Shown here: positions 1 through 10,799 of the stretch, piece by piece
Numbering within the stretch: the stretch's first letter is position 1
Layout: every line of letters begins with the position of its first letter
Origin: Sorghum bicolor
Taxonomy: Eukaryota > Streptophyta > Magnoliopsida > Poales > Poaceae
DNA: 64,000 nucleotides
Assembly: GCF_000003195.3 (NCBI RefSeq)
Contig: NC_012870.2
Span: 21,506,501 to 21,570,500 of the forward strand
Reading direction: 5' to 3'
Translations under genes and position numbers: made by a program
The notes under the pieces: model-generated
What the model was told of the DNA's origin: nothing
Databases searched by the model: none
Seen by the model: the letters and a program-made list of their open reading frames with translations, nothing else

Positions 1-615
1 TAGCTCAAGATGGTGATGAAGCAAAATCTCAATAGGCGAGGAAGCGCCTGCTGACCTGCCCGGTCTTCTTTTATAAAGGAGCAAAATCTCAATACGCGAG
101 CAAAATGGTTTCTGACGACGTACCAGCGCCGCTGTCCGGAGACCACACGGATTCTCGGCCCGAATGGTCCGGCCGGGCAAAGCCGATTCCAAGTGTGCTG
201 AGCCTAACTAGTTTTCCGATAGTACTAAATTAGGCAAACAACAGCATGTGCACAATCTAAAGCTATATCTAGCTTAGAAGCTCAAAACACGATCATTTTA
301 TTTGGATATCACGATGTTGTCTAGTCATCATGCGTAGGATCAAGACGGGAGCGGAGAACAATGTTCAATTCATCTACCCACTATTCTACGTACGTCCTGC
401 AAAAGTGCAAATTGTCGTCCAGAACCAATGCAAAGAAATAAAGGGGGCGCAATAGTGTTAAAGCAGAAATCTTTAGCTGAGAGGAAGATGAGTACTACGC
501 AAGTGATCGAGTCATCAGCCTGATCGGATCGGAGGATAGTCAACACATCACAAAAAAAGCCCGGCCGGTCGTTGGTGGTGGCAGTACATATGTGGGAAAT
601 AGGGGTTAAATTGTA
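1..615 (-). other. Distal 5' flank of an array unit outside the window
   Basis: No gene is seen. Stretches here (about 330-600) resemble the far-upstream part of the array units, for example the block around 29300-29480: a purine-rich GGGAGCGGA segment, then CTACGTCCT, AAAGAAA-like and GTGTTAAAGC segments in the same order. This suggests that another member of the small-gene array, or its remnant, lies just left of position 1. That is inferred from spacer similarity only. Confidence 0.5.
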
Positions 616-850
616 CTCAATCTATCTCAAATTATAAGACACTGGACTTTTTTTTAACACCAAGTTTGACCACTCGTCTTATTAAAAAACTTATACAGAA
701 TATCAATTCTTTTGTCATGGCTTGGTTTATTAATAAAAATTCTTTAAAAATGACTTAAATTTGACTATATTTGCATAAATTTTTTGAACAAGATGAGTGA
801 TCAAACTTAAGATAAAAAGTCAAACATCTTATAATTTGGGATGGAGGGAG
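616..850. mobile_element. Stowaway-like MITE
   Basis: An AT-rich element of about 235 bp. Its right end reads GATGGAGGGAGTA, the grass Stowaway (Tc1/mariner) terminal signature, and its left end is the degenerate inverted copy TACTCAATCTATCTC. TA dinucleotides flank both sides, as expected for this superfamily. It has no coding capacity. Confidence 0.7.
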
Positions 851-852
851 TA

Positions 853-2798
853 CAAATCATCCGAGTCATTAGAGTCCAAGAATAACCTGTCTATTTTGGA
901 AGACTCTGCTCTGTGTTAGATTTCGCTATTGGCACTCCCTTTTGATCGAATTAATAACATCAGTGGCTATTTTTTTAGACAATTGTATCTGTATATAATA
1001 GATAATTTTACTTTACAAAAAAAATTTCCTTCTTTTGTTATTCGAGTCGAAGAAGTATGAGAATTTTATAACTACCTAAACACGACCAATCGGGTTGGAC
1101 CAAATATATCTCTTCTAGCTCCTTCGCACCACTCTCCCCTCATCCAATCATGAGCAACCAAGTGCGAGTGCAATGCTCGCCACCATCTCCACACCTGGCT
1201 TTGACAATGACTGGAAATGCTATCAATGGCCACACTAACACTATTATGTTGGTTGTCGCCAATATGTTTGTCTTAGCTTCTTCAATAAACAAACATGATA
1301 TGTTCAACACTACCTGTTACGATGGCACCACATCCGGCTCATCTCCCCGTCATCTTGCCTGTCACTTAGATCGGTACGTATACCACTACCACCCCATATA
1401 TGCAGTTCTTCCTCTAACCCTGAAGAGGATATGAAGACTTTCTAAAGCCAAAACCATGAACTCCAAAAATCTGGCTAAAACCCTTGCTAGAGATCTTGAC
1501 CACTCACTTGAGATGGGGAAGCTAAATGCGTAAATCAAATATCAATCAGTATACCACCCCATGCAGTTCTTCCTCTATCCCGAAGAGGATATGAAGACTT
1601 TCTAAATCCAAAACCACGAACTCCAAACCTGGCTAAACCCTTGCTATCTTGACCACTCACTTGGGATGGGGAATTAGCTAAATGTGTAAATTAGATGACG
1701 AGAATTCATCATCACTCGTATAATTGGTTGCTTTGCAAATAAGATGTTAGAGGCATATATAAAACACTTGTTTTCTACTATATTTCTAAGTTTTTCTATT
1801 TTAGTCAACATCAAAATTTCCAAGATGTCATGTCTATTCTCCATCTTCACTTTAAAAAATTATAGAGTTAAATACAACAGTGTGTGCTACTTGGATCCAC
1901 ATGTCATCTATGCAATAGTTGAAACGTGCTATCAGCTAGAGAGCATCCGCCAAATGTTGGCAATGGATGAAAGAAGAGAAACACGATCTAGATGACATGT
2001 AGATTTCATAGGTAAGTGTCATCAACATCACCACACGATGTCAACTGCAGTCTGCGACATATTCACATGGGACTCGTGGAACCTTAGATAAGTTTAGTGA
2101 CCCAGAATATGTTTTCAGAGTTCATAAACCTAAACGATATAGATTGAGAAATTTATGGGCTAATGGTATATTTAAGTCAAAATTATAAACCTAGGAGTAT
2201 CTAGGTGTGGATATTTTAACTAAGAAAAACATGAAAAAAATATACATCTAAAATTTTCTGGAGGGCAAGGTCGGTGTCCTTCATCGCCATCTGTGCTGGA
2301 TCTCAGTATCTATCACGTCAACACACATACGATTTTCGCCAAAAAAAAACACACACATACGATTTGGTTTTTGAGTTTCGCGTTTAGTTTTCTTGCGAGT
2401 GTTGCATCGTCTAAAAGAAAAGGAAAAATAAAAGTTCATGTAGATGAACAATTGGATAGGGTGCATGTGGCACATGCGTATGCCTGAACACAGGACAGAA
2501 GATCTGAATCAGTCTAATTATACAAAAAAAAAAACCATTTCTATTCCAAGTTTTAAATACCTCCACAATAAAGCATCATTCTGCTAATCGATGGCAGAAT
2601 AGTACTACTCCTAAGTCCTGACTACACATAGAAGAAGCAAAGAGACCAGTGATCCTGTACAGTGATGAGTCAATGACTGCACGAGCTAATAATAGTCACC
2701 GACAGTTAGTCGCAAGTCGCAACCATAAGTACAGAAAGTGGCAAGAGGGAATTATTGTACACTAGCTAGGTACAGTACAGTACAGTACAGTACAGCTA
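853..2798. other. Array spacer, 3' side of copy 1
   Basis: No gene is supported; short open frames show no domain or conserved translation. The DNA is repeated in other spacers (about 9400-10370, 11100-12280 and 20950-22480), including a block with AACACGAT, ATGTCAATTGCCACGTATTG-like and ATTTATGGGCTAATGGTAT segments. It is the shared downstream spacer of the tandem small-gene units. Confidence 0.6.
1384..1705. repeat. Local tandem duplication, two copies of about 160 bp
   Basis: The segment starting ACCACCCCAT near 1384 and running to about 1550 recurs directly at about 1552-1705. Both contain GCAGTTCTTCCTCTA, GAAGAGGATATGAAGACTTT and TTGACCACTCACTTG in order, with small indels between the copies. 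The paralogous spacer at about 20990-21145 holds one copy, so this is a duplication private to this unit. Confidence 0.75.
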
Positions 2799-3032
2799 CT
2801 ACAAGCGGTGGTGTCCGTCGTCGAAGTTCTGGTAGTAGCTATGCAGGTCATACCCGAACCTCACCGCGGTTCGCCTCGGCCGCACCGCGCGTCTCCTCCA
2901 AGAGCGGCTCAACCTCGACAGCAACTGCTTCACCGCCGCAGCCGACCGGCGCCGGCCGCCGCTCCTGGCGTGGATCCTCCTGCCCCGGCCGCTGCCGCCG
3001 CTGGTGTGCAGGCCCAGCAGAGACGCCGCCAT
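2799..3032 (-). CDS. Small arginine-rich protein, array copy 1 (subfamily A)
   Basis: A single-exon protein of 77 residues, function unknown. The start is the ATG at 3032-3030 giving MAASLLGL, which aligns with the start of every subfamily A copy; the frame is open further upstream but that part is leader and promoter. Layout: short hydrophobic N-terminus (1-9), Gly/Arg/Ser-rich linker (10-30), a basic amphipathic stretch with VKQLLSRLSRSWRRR (34-48), then the core AVRFGYDLHSYYQNFDDG (56-73). After the core, this copy goes straight to HHRL, missing the IASSG found in copies 3 and 4. No signal peptide or membrane segment is evident. Very basic, with an acidic DD near the end. I do not recognise a named family; a nuclear or regulatory role would be a guess. 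Confidence 0.8.
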   Translation of the reverse strand: MAASLLGLHTSGGSGRGRRIHARSGGRRRSAAAVKQLLSRLSRSWRRRAVRPRRTAVRFGYDLHSYYQNFDDGHHRL

Positions 3033-3208
3033 ATGATCGCTCACTAGGTTCTCACAAGTCACAGACACTCTCCCCCGGTGTAGAGCAGGGTATGCTGATC
3101 GAGCTTTGCTCTGAATCCGAGCTGGAAGTAGGAGTATCTGCTGTGTGCTGCAGCTAGCTGTAGCTTGTTCTGAAGATGTTGTGCAAAACGAAACCTCCCA
3201 CGCCGCAG

Positions 3209-3216
3209 CTTTATAG
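3209..3216 (-). promoter_or_regulatory. TATA box of copy 1
   Basis: Minus-strand CTATAAAG lies about 180 bp before the copy 1 ATG. The same box in the same context (an AGCC or AGCT just upstream, GCTGCGG-like just downstream) recurs at all intact copies, which supports a functional core promoter. Confidence 0.75.
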
Positions 3217-4320
3217 GCTCGGATGGTGTGAGTATTGCGACACGCGTCGATCGACGACGGCACCTAGACCCCACCAGCACGCACTCACGTGCATGGTGAC
3301 GAGGCATCCACTACGGCGATCATCGGAAAGGTCCAAGCAAATTCCAGATTCTTCTTTTTTTTTGTGAGAGCAAATTCCAGCTTCATGCGTGCATCTTTTG
3401 GAAGCCACAGTGGTGCACAGTAATAAAGACCACCAACAACACAAGGGCATGCATGCGCATTTGCTGGTGGTAGGGTTGCTAAGCTTTAGTGACGGATGGG
3501 ACCTCGATCGCCAGCTAGGATGAGAGGTTGGCCATGGCGACAGGAGAGACGACGGCGCCTGGTCACCTGCAAGCTGCTGCCTGTCCGTCTCTTGCCGATA
3601 AAGTAGGCTCTCTCCAGTGGAGCCCACCCAGCCCCCTTTGGATCCGCCCCTGGTGGCTCTCCCGGCGGCTTCCTGTCCGTCTTGCCGCTGGATCAGATCG
3701 GAGTCATCCGTTGGTTGCTGTAGAGATGCTGGTCAGTCGGCAATTATTCGGCATGCATGTGCAGAGGGGGAACAACAGATGATCGCTTCCGGCGCCATGG
3801 ATGTGTAGATGCACTGTTGATGGCACGGCGGCAACGGCGGCGGTGGCGGCGAGGCGTGTAATGTCACGTGCAAATAATGTGTTTGAGTTGCCCAACTCAC
3901 CTGCATACATGTCGATAAGGGGTGTTACTGTTAAATCGACACGCCAAGATGTTAGTTTTGCAAAACTGCGCATATCATCAGAGACTAGGAATCTAGGATG
4001 TGATGTCATTAAAAGATTGGTTGTGTCACCATGGATAATAACTGGTTATTACATCTTTTTTGGATGATCTTATCCTTGTACTAACGATGACTAGCTTATT
4101 AAAACGTGGATTTTTTTTACATACATGGTCTTTCACTCTTATGATATATCTTAAAAAAAGGAAAAAGGAAAAAGAAAAAGAAAAAGAAAAAGAAAAAAAT
4201 ACTATCGAGCTGAGTCATCCATGCACAGGATCAACATGGGAGCGGATTAGAATATGTGTGACTACAACGAATTTCTACGTCCTAAAGAAAGAAAAAGGGA
4301 ACGCACTAGTGTTACCTTAA
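3217..4320 (-). promoter_or_regulatory. Upstream region of copy 1 with conserved array modules
   Basis: No gene. Three blocks recur in the same order upstream of other copies: a GGATGCCTCGTCACC-like block (about 3298-3310 on the plus strand), a GC-rich block with CCTGTCCGTC and GCCATGGATGTG (about 3580-3810), and a distal block with GGATGATCTTATCCTTGTA (4062-4080). Order and spacing are retained in both subfamilies, so these are candidate promoter elements. Their function is inferred from repetition only. Confidence 0.5.
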
Positions 4321-4563
4321 GGTCTTGTTTAGTTCCCAAAAATTTTGCAAAATATAAATAGTACCACTTTCGTTTGTATTTGCCAAATATTATCCAATCA
4401 TGTATTAACTAGACTCAAAAGATTCGTCTCGTCAATTTCGACCAAACTGTGCAATCAGTTTTTATTTTCGTCTATATTTAATACTTCATGCATGCGTCTA
4501 AAGATTTGATGTGACGGGGAATCTGAAAAGTTTTGCAAAATATTTTAGGAACTAAACAAGGCC
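4321..4563. mobile_element. Tourist-like MITE (GGCCTTGTTTAGTT family)
   Basis: A 243-bp element with inverted ends GGTCTTGTTTAGTTCC and GGAACTAAACAAGGCC and a TAA target duplication on both sides (4318-4320 and 4564-4566). A three-base TAA/TTA duplication fits PIF/Harbinger Tourist elements. Internal landmarks GATTCGTCTCGTCAATTTCG and GATGTGACGGGGAATCT are shared with the other copies in the window. Confidence 0.9.
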
Positions 4564-5399
4564 TAAAGCAAAAATCTCTAGAGGAGGAAGAGCATCTAGT
4601 TGTATCACTGTATGTGCGCGCCTTCAGCCTAAACAGTGAGTCACCAGTCTCGCTTTTGAGGTTTTGCTCTGAGTTGATGCCAGTTTATCAGTAGCTTCAT
4701 TGACTGTCAAGATTAGTCTTTTCCGATTTGATGGTGCTATCGTTGCCCGCTAAAGAGATCTATCAATAGTAAGGGATAATTACATGAAGTTTCACATGGT
4801 ACTGTCCAATTTTCAGTCTATTGTTGCAACATAAACCATGTCAGTAGTTGGATGTACCAAGGTTGGAAGGCCAATGGTTGTCATTCCAGGAATGGGTGCG
4901 AAATACTAATGTTTTTCTAGACTGTGCTTTCAGCGATGTTCCTAATTCTGAAAAATCTGGAGTTGTGTGTCCATGTGTTAGATTGTGGTAATAGAGTTAA
5001 TTAGACGAAGGAGACCTGTCTTGTGTATGTATCTATACACTTCTATACATTGAACTGAATCATAACTATTATCTTACAATTGTTTAATTGCATAGCAAGC
5101 TGGTACTCTTGGATCATGTGTTGGAATGGAAACTCCGAAGGAAACATTGAGTAGGATTGCTTATGGAGGCTATTGTGGTCATGTGTATGCCGCAAGTAGT
5201 GGGCGTACATACTCTCTACAGGATGATGAATTTCCATTCCCTTGACATGTTGTATTGTGGATGACCATTACTATGATGTTATGTGGTTGTAGTTGAGTTT
5301 GGTCATTTTGATGGCACAAGTGATGTTTGTGTTATGCCTCTAATGAGATATTGTAACTTATGACAATATGGATTAATGAGTGTTGAATTTTAATGGAAA
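4564..5399. other. Spacer without recognised gene
   Basis: The first 200 bases continue the distal flank of the array unit (AAAATCTCTAGA, then TGAGTCACCAGTC). From about 4790 the sequence is unique within the window and may be the body of the CACTA-like fragment whose terminus lies at 5764. No convincing coding sequence is seen. Confidence 0.45.
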
Positions 5400-5764
5400 C
5401 AACACATGTCTATCATGCCCCATTTAAATTTATATTTGAATGAATTTGAAATTAGAATATGTATTGTTTGCTGGATAGTATAATATGCATATGAGATTTG
5501 CTCCATGTGAAACTTGCCCCTAGGAAAATGCCCTTTACAGGTAGGATGAAACATGATATGTCAGTAGCTTTCCCTAGGGGTTATATTACCAAGACAATTT
5601 TCCTAGGGCACCCTCGCGCCACCCTAGGGCACTTCAGAGTTTCCTGTCAATATTTTCCCTAGGGAGCATTCCTGACCAGTCACCCTAGCAGAACATGTTT
5701 CCCTAGGGTATCTGAGCCTTTACGTAGGGTTTGTGACCCTAGAAAAACCGGAGGATTCCAGCAG
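5400..5764. mobile_element. CACTA-like transposon terminus (fragment)
   Basis: The palindromic motif CCCTAGGG or half of it recurs at least eight times between about 5518 and 5752 in both orientations, and the block ends in GGATTCCAGCAGTG, whose complement starts CACTGCTGGAATCC. Clustered subterminal repeats beside a CACT(A/G) end are typical of CACTA (En/Spm) transposons. No matching opposite end was found, so it is probably truncated. Confidence 0.5.
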
Positions 5765-6711
5765 TGGTAATATAACAACTCTAAGAGATTCTTTATATCC
5801 TCCATATTCATGATAGAAATAAAAATTTTGATGAAAAAAATCATCCAATGACTTCTTCTATTTAATCTCCAAATATTGTCATACTCACTGACCGAAGGTG
5901 GGAAGTGGGACTGGTTCTCTCCTGATGAGTATAAGGTATATATAGAAGCTGTTGGAGGGTGTGGAATAATATAGCGAGGGATTTCATTTAAATGATGATT
6001 TAAAGAGTGAGTTGAAGAAAACTTTTGGACACACTACCAGACTAAACAACTTTTATTGTCTAGGATCTATATCCTTAAATATATTGACTTCTAATTTGTC
6101 TTATGTCAAATTATCTTAGACCAAATCTATATGCAAAGCATGGATATTATTTCTGAAAATGGTAAAATCTAAAAATATATTTCACATTTTAATTAATGTT
6201 AATTCTCATTTAATATATAGATTTTTATAATTAGATTAAATGTATAATAGTTTGACTTAGAACAACCTAAAATGTATTAAGTAATATATAAGAATTGGTT
6301 TAGACTACTAGTCCATAAAACGGTGGCACGGTGCTACCTTCTATACTTAGGCTAGGGTCGTAATAGAAAACATAAGTAATAGAAAATTATCTTTGTGTTC
6401 TCTCTAACTTTTTGTCATTTTCAACGCATTACCCATATATGTAATATCTGTTTGGTTGTTGTGAACTTATCGATTACTCTATTATTTTTCTATGTATATA
6501 TAGTTTTTCTCTATGTACATGTCACTCTACATGTTTACATAGCTTAGACCTTAGTTTTGGTTGGCATTATGAATTATAGATTTCTACTTTTAAAATTTGT
6601 ATCATATTAGTTGCTACGAATCTCATATCCACATGTCAATTTGAAACAATTATCTTTATTACACATTTAATTCAAAACTCTCCTTTATCGAAGCAATAAT
6701 GACACAAACAA
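5765..6711. other. Array spacer, AT-rich, no gene
   Basis: This stretch matches spacers at about 17400-18186 plus 19275-19600, 30050-30900 and 34900-35460. Shared landmarks are GTGCTAAAATCTAAAAATATA-like, GGTTTAGACTACTAGTCCAT-like and TTGTCATTTTCAACRC segments. It is part of the long tandemly duplicated unit and shows no coding signal. Confidence 0.55.
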
Positions 6712-6997
6712 TCTTATACTCTTATAAAGCTAAACCCCACTAGAGATTTCTCTCAACATGCAAGCTATCCACATCAACAATCCACTAAAACTTGTAATTA
6801 TAGCCAACTAGCACATGTAATTATGATAGTCATCTCTTTATCTACTAACATGCATTTAGCTGTTCATATTGATGTGTCAAATTATTCAATAAAATTAATT
6901 TAAGATAATTTCATTCATATAACTATAAATATAAATAGTCTAATTTTTTATTAAATTATTTGAAATTCCCGTAGCAACGCGCGGGGTATTTTCCTAG
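6712..6997 (+). mobile_element. Mini-Helitron (non-autonomous)
   Basis: Starts TCTTATACTCTTATAAAG after a host A (6711) and ends CTAG before a host T (6998), the A|T insertion rule of Helitrons. Just before the 3' end lies CCCGTAGCAACGCGCGGG, a GC-rich hairpin-like palindrome in the expected place. At 286 bp it encodes nothing. The 3' end resembles the larger Helitron ending at 15093. Confidence 0.75.
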
Positions 6998-7937
6998 TTT
7001 AAAATGATTACGAGACTTCATCACTGGTACAATTAGACTAGATGATATCCCACATGTTGTTGCGAGAACTTTATGAACATTTTAGGAGAAGAATTCATGG
7101 AGTAACTAAGAAATATAAGGCTTTGTGTTAGAAAATCATGTTATAATATGGTTGTGCAATTTTGCTAAACTGGTAGGCCATTTTTTTGGTTATTTTGAAA
7201 GCATGTTGGAGGAAAAAAACTAACTTGATTGTCAATGCGTAAACCACATGGTTGCACTTTGAAACTGCTAAAAAGTTGCATCAAAAGATGACATATGAAA
7301 TAAAAAAAATAGAAACCAGGATACAGGTGACATATGTGCACTGTCCGCCTTCCAGTATGCACTTATGAACTATGAAGTAAAGGTATCTAGTACAGATCTT
7401 TTATCTTTAGAGTTGCTGCCTTCAATGGCTAAAGTTCTATCGAAGCATACTCGATTATATACCCCTGATTTTTAGAGAGCCGATTATGTAGCAATCAAGT
7501 AAAACTTCAGAGACATTCAGTCAATAAATAAAGTTGTCGGGCTCCACACAGCTAAAGAACCTGCAACAGAAGTACAGAACCAAGAGGAGTAGGGAACAGA
7601 ACATACGCTCCCACACCCACACATCACTTCAAAAAAAAAATGACGCTGCTGGTCTAGTGGAAGACAACATGAACCGATGAGAGCATGAGGCACTAAAACT
7701 TGCTGTCATGGCTGCACAAATGAACACGCATGCAGATGGAGATGACACTATACTTGCCGGCCGCATGCCGTTGTCATCGTCCTCGATTGGATCAAGTACC
7801 CTGTAGATGAGCCTTCAGGCACCAAATCTCGGCACCAGCATAACAACACACCAGCCCTCAGCTGCCATGGCACGGCCACACGTGCAGCATGCCCACTTTC
7901 GCCAACTCCGGCGCTAATTGCGGGACGAATGCCGCCA
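6998..7937. other. Spacer without recognised gene
   Basis: I see no gene, no array spacer similarity and no clear transposon ends in this stretch. From about 7690 it becomes GC-richer, but no open frame there has a recognisable domain. Confidence 0.4.
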
Positions 7938-7945
7938 CAGCCGCC

Positions 7946-8508
7946 CTTAGCAGCCAAGTTCCTGGAACATAAGGTACGTGGTACGGGAACGTGGTACGTG
8001 GTACGACATTCTCATAAACTCTGGAACGTAGGGGGTATACAGCTTCGTCTCGTTCCTTTAAGTTGCGGAACGCGTTCCACTTTCCAAGGGAACGTGTGTC
8101 TGGGACGTGGTGGTTGGCTCAAGTAGTTTTACGTGTTGTTTTGAACCAAATGAGTTCGATTCCTAGCGTGGTATAGTTTACTGTTGTATATTTTGTTTCA
8201 TTTTGGGCTGTCCAACTCCAAGTCTCCAACCATAAGGCTCATTGTAGGTCCAAGCCAATGAGTCAATCACCAACTATATTTTTTGCCGGTCGCCGCCGCC
8301 GGCCGCTCACGGACGGGCATGGCGCAGTATGCACACACACCACAAAGTTCCATAGTCACTTGGACTGACGTTTCTATGATTGCTTCTGCATATGATTCGC
8401 GTTCCACCACATTTGGGAACGACGTTCCATGATGTTCCCGTTCCACGTTTCGGGACGAAGTTCCCGGAACGGGGAACGTGCCCATGTTCCCGTACCCTGG
8501 CTGCTAAG
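7946..8508. mobile_element. hAT-like non-autonomous element
   Basis: A 563-bp element with inverted ends CTTAGCAGCCAAG and CTGGCTGCTAAG. The perfect 8-bp duplication CAGCCGCC flanks it (7938-7945 and 8509-8516), the length expected for hAT transposons. The interior has repeated GGAAC/GTTCC and ACGTGGTACG-type motifs in both orientations near each end, like subterminal transposase binding sites. No coding sequence is seen. Confidence 0.8.
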
Positions 8509-8684
8509 CAGCCGCCCTTCCCCTCCCTCGCCTGCTCTCGGGCCTCAGCTGCTTCCTTTCTACTATTTTCTTAAGCTTTTTTGTTTTGAATCAATATCAA
8601 AATTTCACACGTGTCGTCTATTCATCGGCTTCACTTTAAAAAAATTTAAAGAGTTAGTGAATACAACAGTGGTCCACAAACTTA

Positions 8685-9012
8685 AGGTTTGTTTGGCACA
8701 ACTCAACTTCACTAGTAAAGCTGTTTTTTTTAAAAAAATAGCTTCATGAGTGACTTTCTAGATGAAGCTGAGCTGTTTTGGAAAAGTGTTTGGCAAAATA
8801 GCTTCACCAACTACTTCATACATAGTTGAGAGAGAAAAATGAGGGAGAAGCTGCAATAAGCTACTTTTTTCCAGCTTCATCCAACTTATGTATTCGTGAG
8901 AGGAGGGGAAAAACAGCTTCACCCATGAAGCTGTTTTAGAAATAAGCGTTTGGCAAAAAAAAACAGCTCACAACAGCTCATGAAGCTGTTGTGAGCTGTA
9001 CCAAACATGCCC
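8685..9012. mobile_element. Tourist-like MITE with AGCTTCATGAAGCT-type palindromes
   Basis: A 328-bp element with ends AGGTTTGTTTGG and CCAAACATGCCC and a TTA duplication (8682-8684, 9013-9015). The interior is full of inverted AGCTTCAT/ATGAAGCTG motifs and can fold on itself. The paralogous spacer at about 21306-21350 reads straight through (AAACTTATCTTTATGTGCC), an empty site that confirms the boundaries. Confidence 0.85.
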
Positions 9013-9104
9013 TTATCTTTACGTGCTACTTACATCCACCTGTGTCATCCATGCAGCAGTTGAAATTTGCCATTTACCACCATACGCACCAGACCCTCAT
9101 CCTT

Positions 9105-9356
9105 ACGCCAGTCTCAATGCATGTTTCATGAAAGTGTCCCTCATCCTTAGACTAGTCTCAATGCATGTTTCATGAGAATGTCATGCACATTAAATAGGGT
9201 GCCACATAAGTAAAATTACTGATTTGGCAGAGTCATTAAATGAAGGAATTTCATCATATGAGAGAGGAGTTTCATCTCTATGAAACTCATATGGCTCGGT
9301 TACCTAGTTTATAGTCTTGGTAACTGTACCATGAAACTATACATTGAAACTGACCT
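9105..9356. mobile_element. MITE with CCAGTCTCAATG ends
   Basis: Inverted ends CCAGTCTCAATGCATG and CATTGAAACTGACC enclose about 250 bp with GTTTCATGA and TATGAAACTCATA motifs. The first roughly 50 bp are locally duplicated (CCCTCATCCTTA followed by the terminal motif, twice). No coding sequence is present. Exact ends and target duplication are unclear. Confidence 0.6.
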
Positions 9357-10374
9357 TAACATCGTGACTCATGACTAGAGAATATCCACCACCGAAAAGA
9401 AAGATGTACAGAGAAAGCAATGAATGAGAGATCAAGGAAACACGATTTGGATAACAACAAGTATTGACATGGCCTCATTTATCAACATCATCATGCCACA
9501 TCAATTGCTACGTATTGATATGGACAAAATGGACCCATGGTGTACCATTGGACAAGTCTAGTGACCTAGAAGTACATTTTCAGAGTTCATATTCATAAAC
9601 ATAAATGACAAAAAGTGAGAAATTTATGGGCTAATGGTATATTTAACTCAAAATTATAGAACTAGGAGTGCCTAAGTGGATATTTTAACTAAGAAAAAAC
9701 ATATAGCCAAAATTTTCTAGAGGGATTGAACATGTCCTTCATCCATAGCCTCGACCAGTAACTGAGAGGTCGAAGGATGCAAATAATTAATGGCCGCAGT
9801 TTGTCTATGCTGGATCTCAGGATCAATAATCGCGTCAAACACATGCAGTTTGGTTTTTGAGTTTCACGTTTAGTTTCTTGTGAGCGGTCCATCATCTAAA
9901 AAGTTTATTGTGAGCTGAAAAACCAGTGCCTGCCGGGCATCTGCCTTTAGTATTTCAGTTTTGCTTTACTAAAAATCTACAATGCAAGAAGCTACATATA
10001 GTTTGGGCAGATGTTTCTCTTCTTACATATAGCTCTTCGGCTCGCGAGTGTGTTTGAGAAACAAAAAGCCCCGGCCGGTAGATGAAGTGATGAACAATTG
10101 GATAAGGGTGTGGCACATGCATATGCATGAGCACAGGACAGAAATCTCATAACGGTTTAATTATACAGAAACCATTTCTATTCCAATTAAGCTTCAAATA
10201 GCTCTACAACAAAGCATCATTATTATTCTGCTAATCGATCGCAGATTTAGTGTTACTCTTACATATAATGAGTCAATGACTTCCATAAAAAATAATGAGT
10301 CAATGACTGCACGAGCTAATTAAGTACAGAAGTGGCAAGAGGGAATTACTGTACACTAGCTAGGTACAGTACAG
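9357..10374. other. Array spacer, 3' side of copy 2
   Basis: No gene. Paralogous to 1900-2798 and 11100-12283, with shared segments such as ATTTATGGGCTAATGGTATA, AACACAGGACAGAAAATCTC-like and ACTGCACGAGCTAAT close to the gene. Confidence 0.6.
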
Positions 10375-10605
10375 CTACAAGCGGTGGTGGCCTGAGTAGG
10401 AGGCAATGCCGTCGTCGAAGTTCTGGTAGTAGCTATGCAGGTCATACCCGAACCTCACCGCGCTTCGCCTCGGCCGCGCCGCACGTCTCCTCCAAGAGCG
10501 CCTCAAGCTCGACAGCAGCCGCTTCACCGCCGCAGCCGACCGGCGGCCGCCGCTCCTGGCGTGGCCCCTCCCGCCGCTGTACAGTCCGAGCAGAGACGCC
10601 GCCAT
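10375..10605 (-). CDS. Small arginine-rich protein, array copy 2 (subfamily A)
   Basis: A single-exon protein of 76 residues. The ATG at 10605-10603 gives MAASLLGLYSGG, aligned with copies 1, 3, 4 and 5. The linker is shorter than in copies 1, 3 and 4. The basic stretch reads VKRLLSSLRRSWRRR, followed by the invariant AVRFGYDLHSYYQNFDDG core and the tail IASYSGHHRL. Sequence around the start includes an ATATATAT expansion in the leader. Unlike most copies, its upstream region is cut short at about 11085, where it joins the next unit's downstream spacer, so it lacks the distal module. Function unknown. Confidence 0.8.
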   Translation of the reverse strand: MAASLLGLYSGGRGHARSGGRRSAAAVKRLLSSLRRSWRRRAARPRRSAVRFGYDLHSYYQNFDDGIASYSGHHRL

Positions 10606-10787
10606 ATATATGATTGCTCACTCGTTTCTCGCAATTCACAGACACTATCGTCGCAAGTAAGAGTAACTAGCTGCTCTCTTCCAAGAGGCCAAGACCGAGC
10701 TGGAACTGGAAGTAGCTAGGAGTATCTGCTGTGTGCTGCAGCTGTAGCTTCTGAAGTTTGTGCAAAACGGAACCTCCCATGCCGCAA

Positions 10788-10798
10788 ATTTATATAGG
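10788..10798 (-). promoter_or_regulatory. TATA box of copy 2
   Basis: Minus-strand CCTATATAAAT lies about 185 bp before the ATG, at the position of the TATA box in the sister copies. It is slightly altered from the usual CCTATAAAG. Confidence 0.7.
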
Positions 10799-10799
10799 C

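Noticed and set aside
1150..1434. 94-codon plus-strand frame in the first spacer
   Set aside because: The related spacer at about 20830-21030 does not keep the frame; no family similarity.
2738..3157. Plus-strand open frames over the gene copies (also at 10332, 12293, 51680, 55593 and 61706)
   Set aside because: They are antisense shadows of the GC-rich minus-strand genes; their conservation follows from the real frame.
2799..3263. A 154-codon version of copy 1 extending upstream of the chosen ATG
   Set aside because: The extra part crosses the leader and the TATA box, is not kept in frame in copies 2 and 5, and in copies 3 and 4 similar extensions begin at non-ATG codons.
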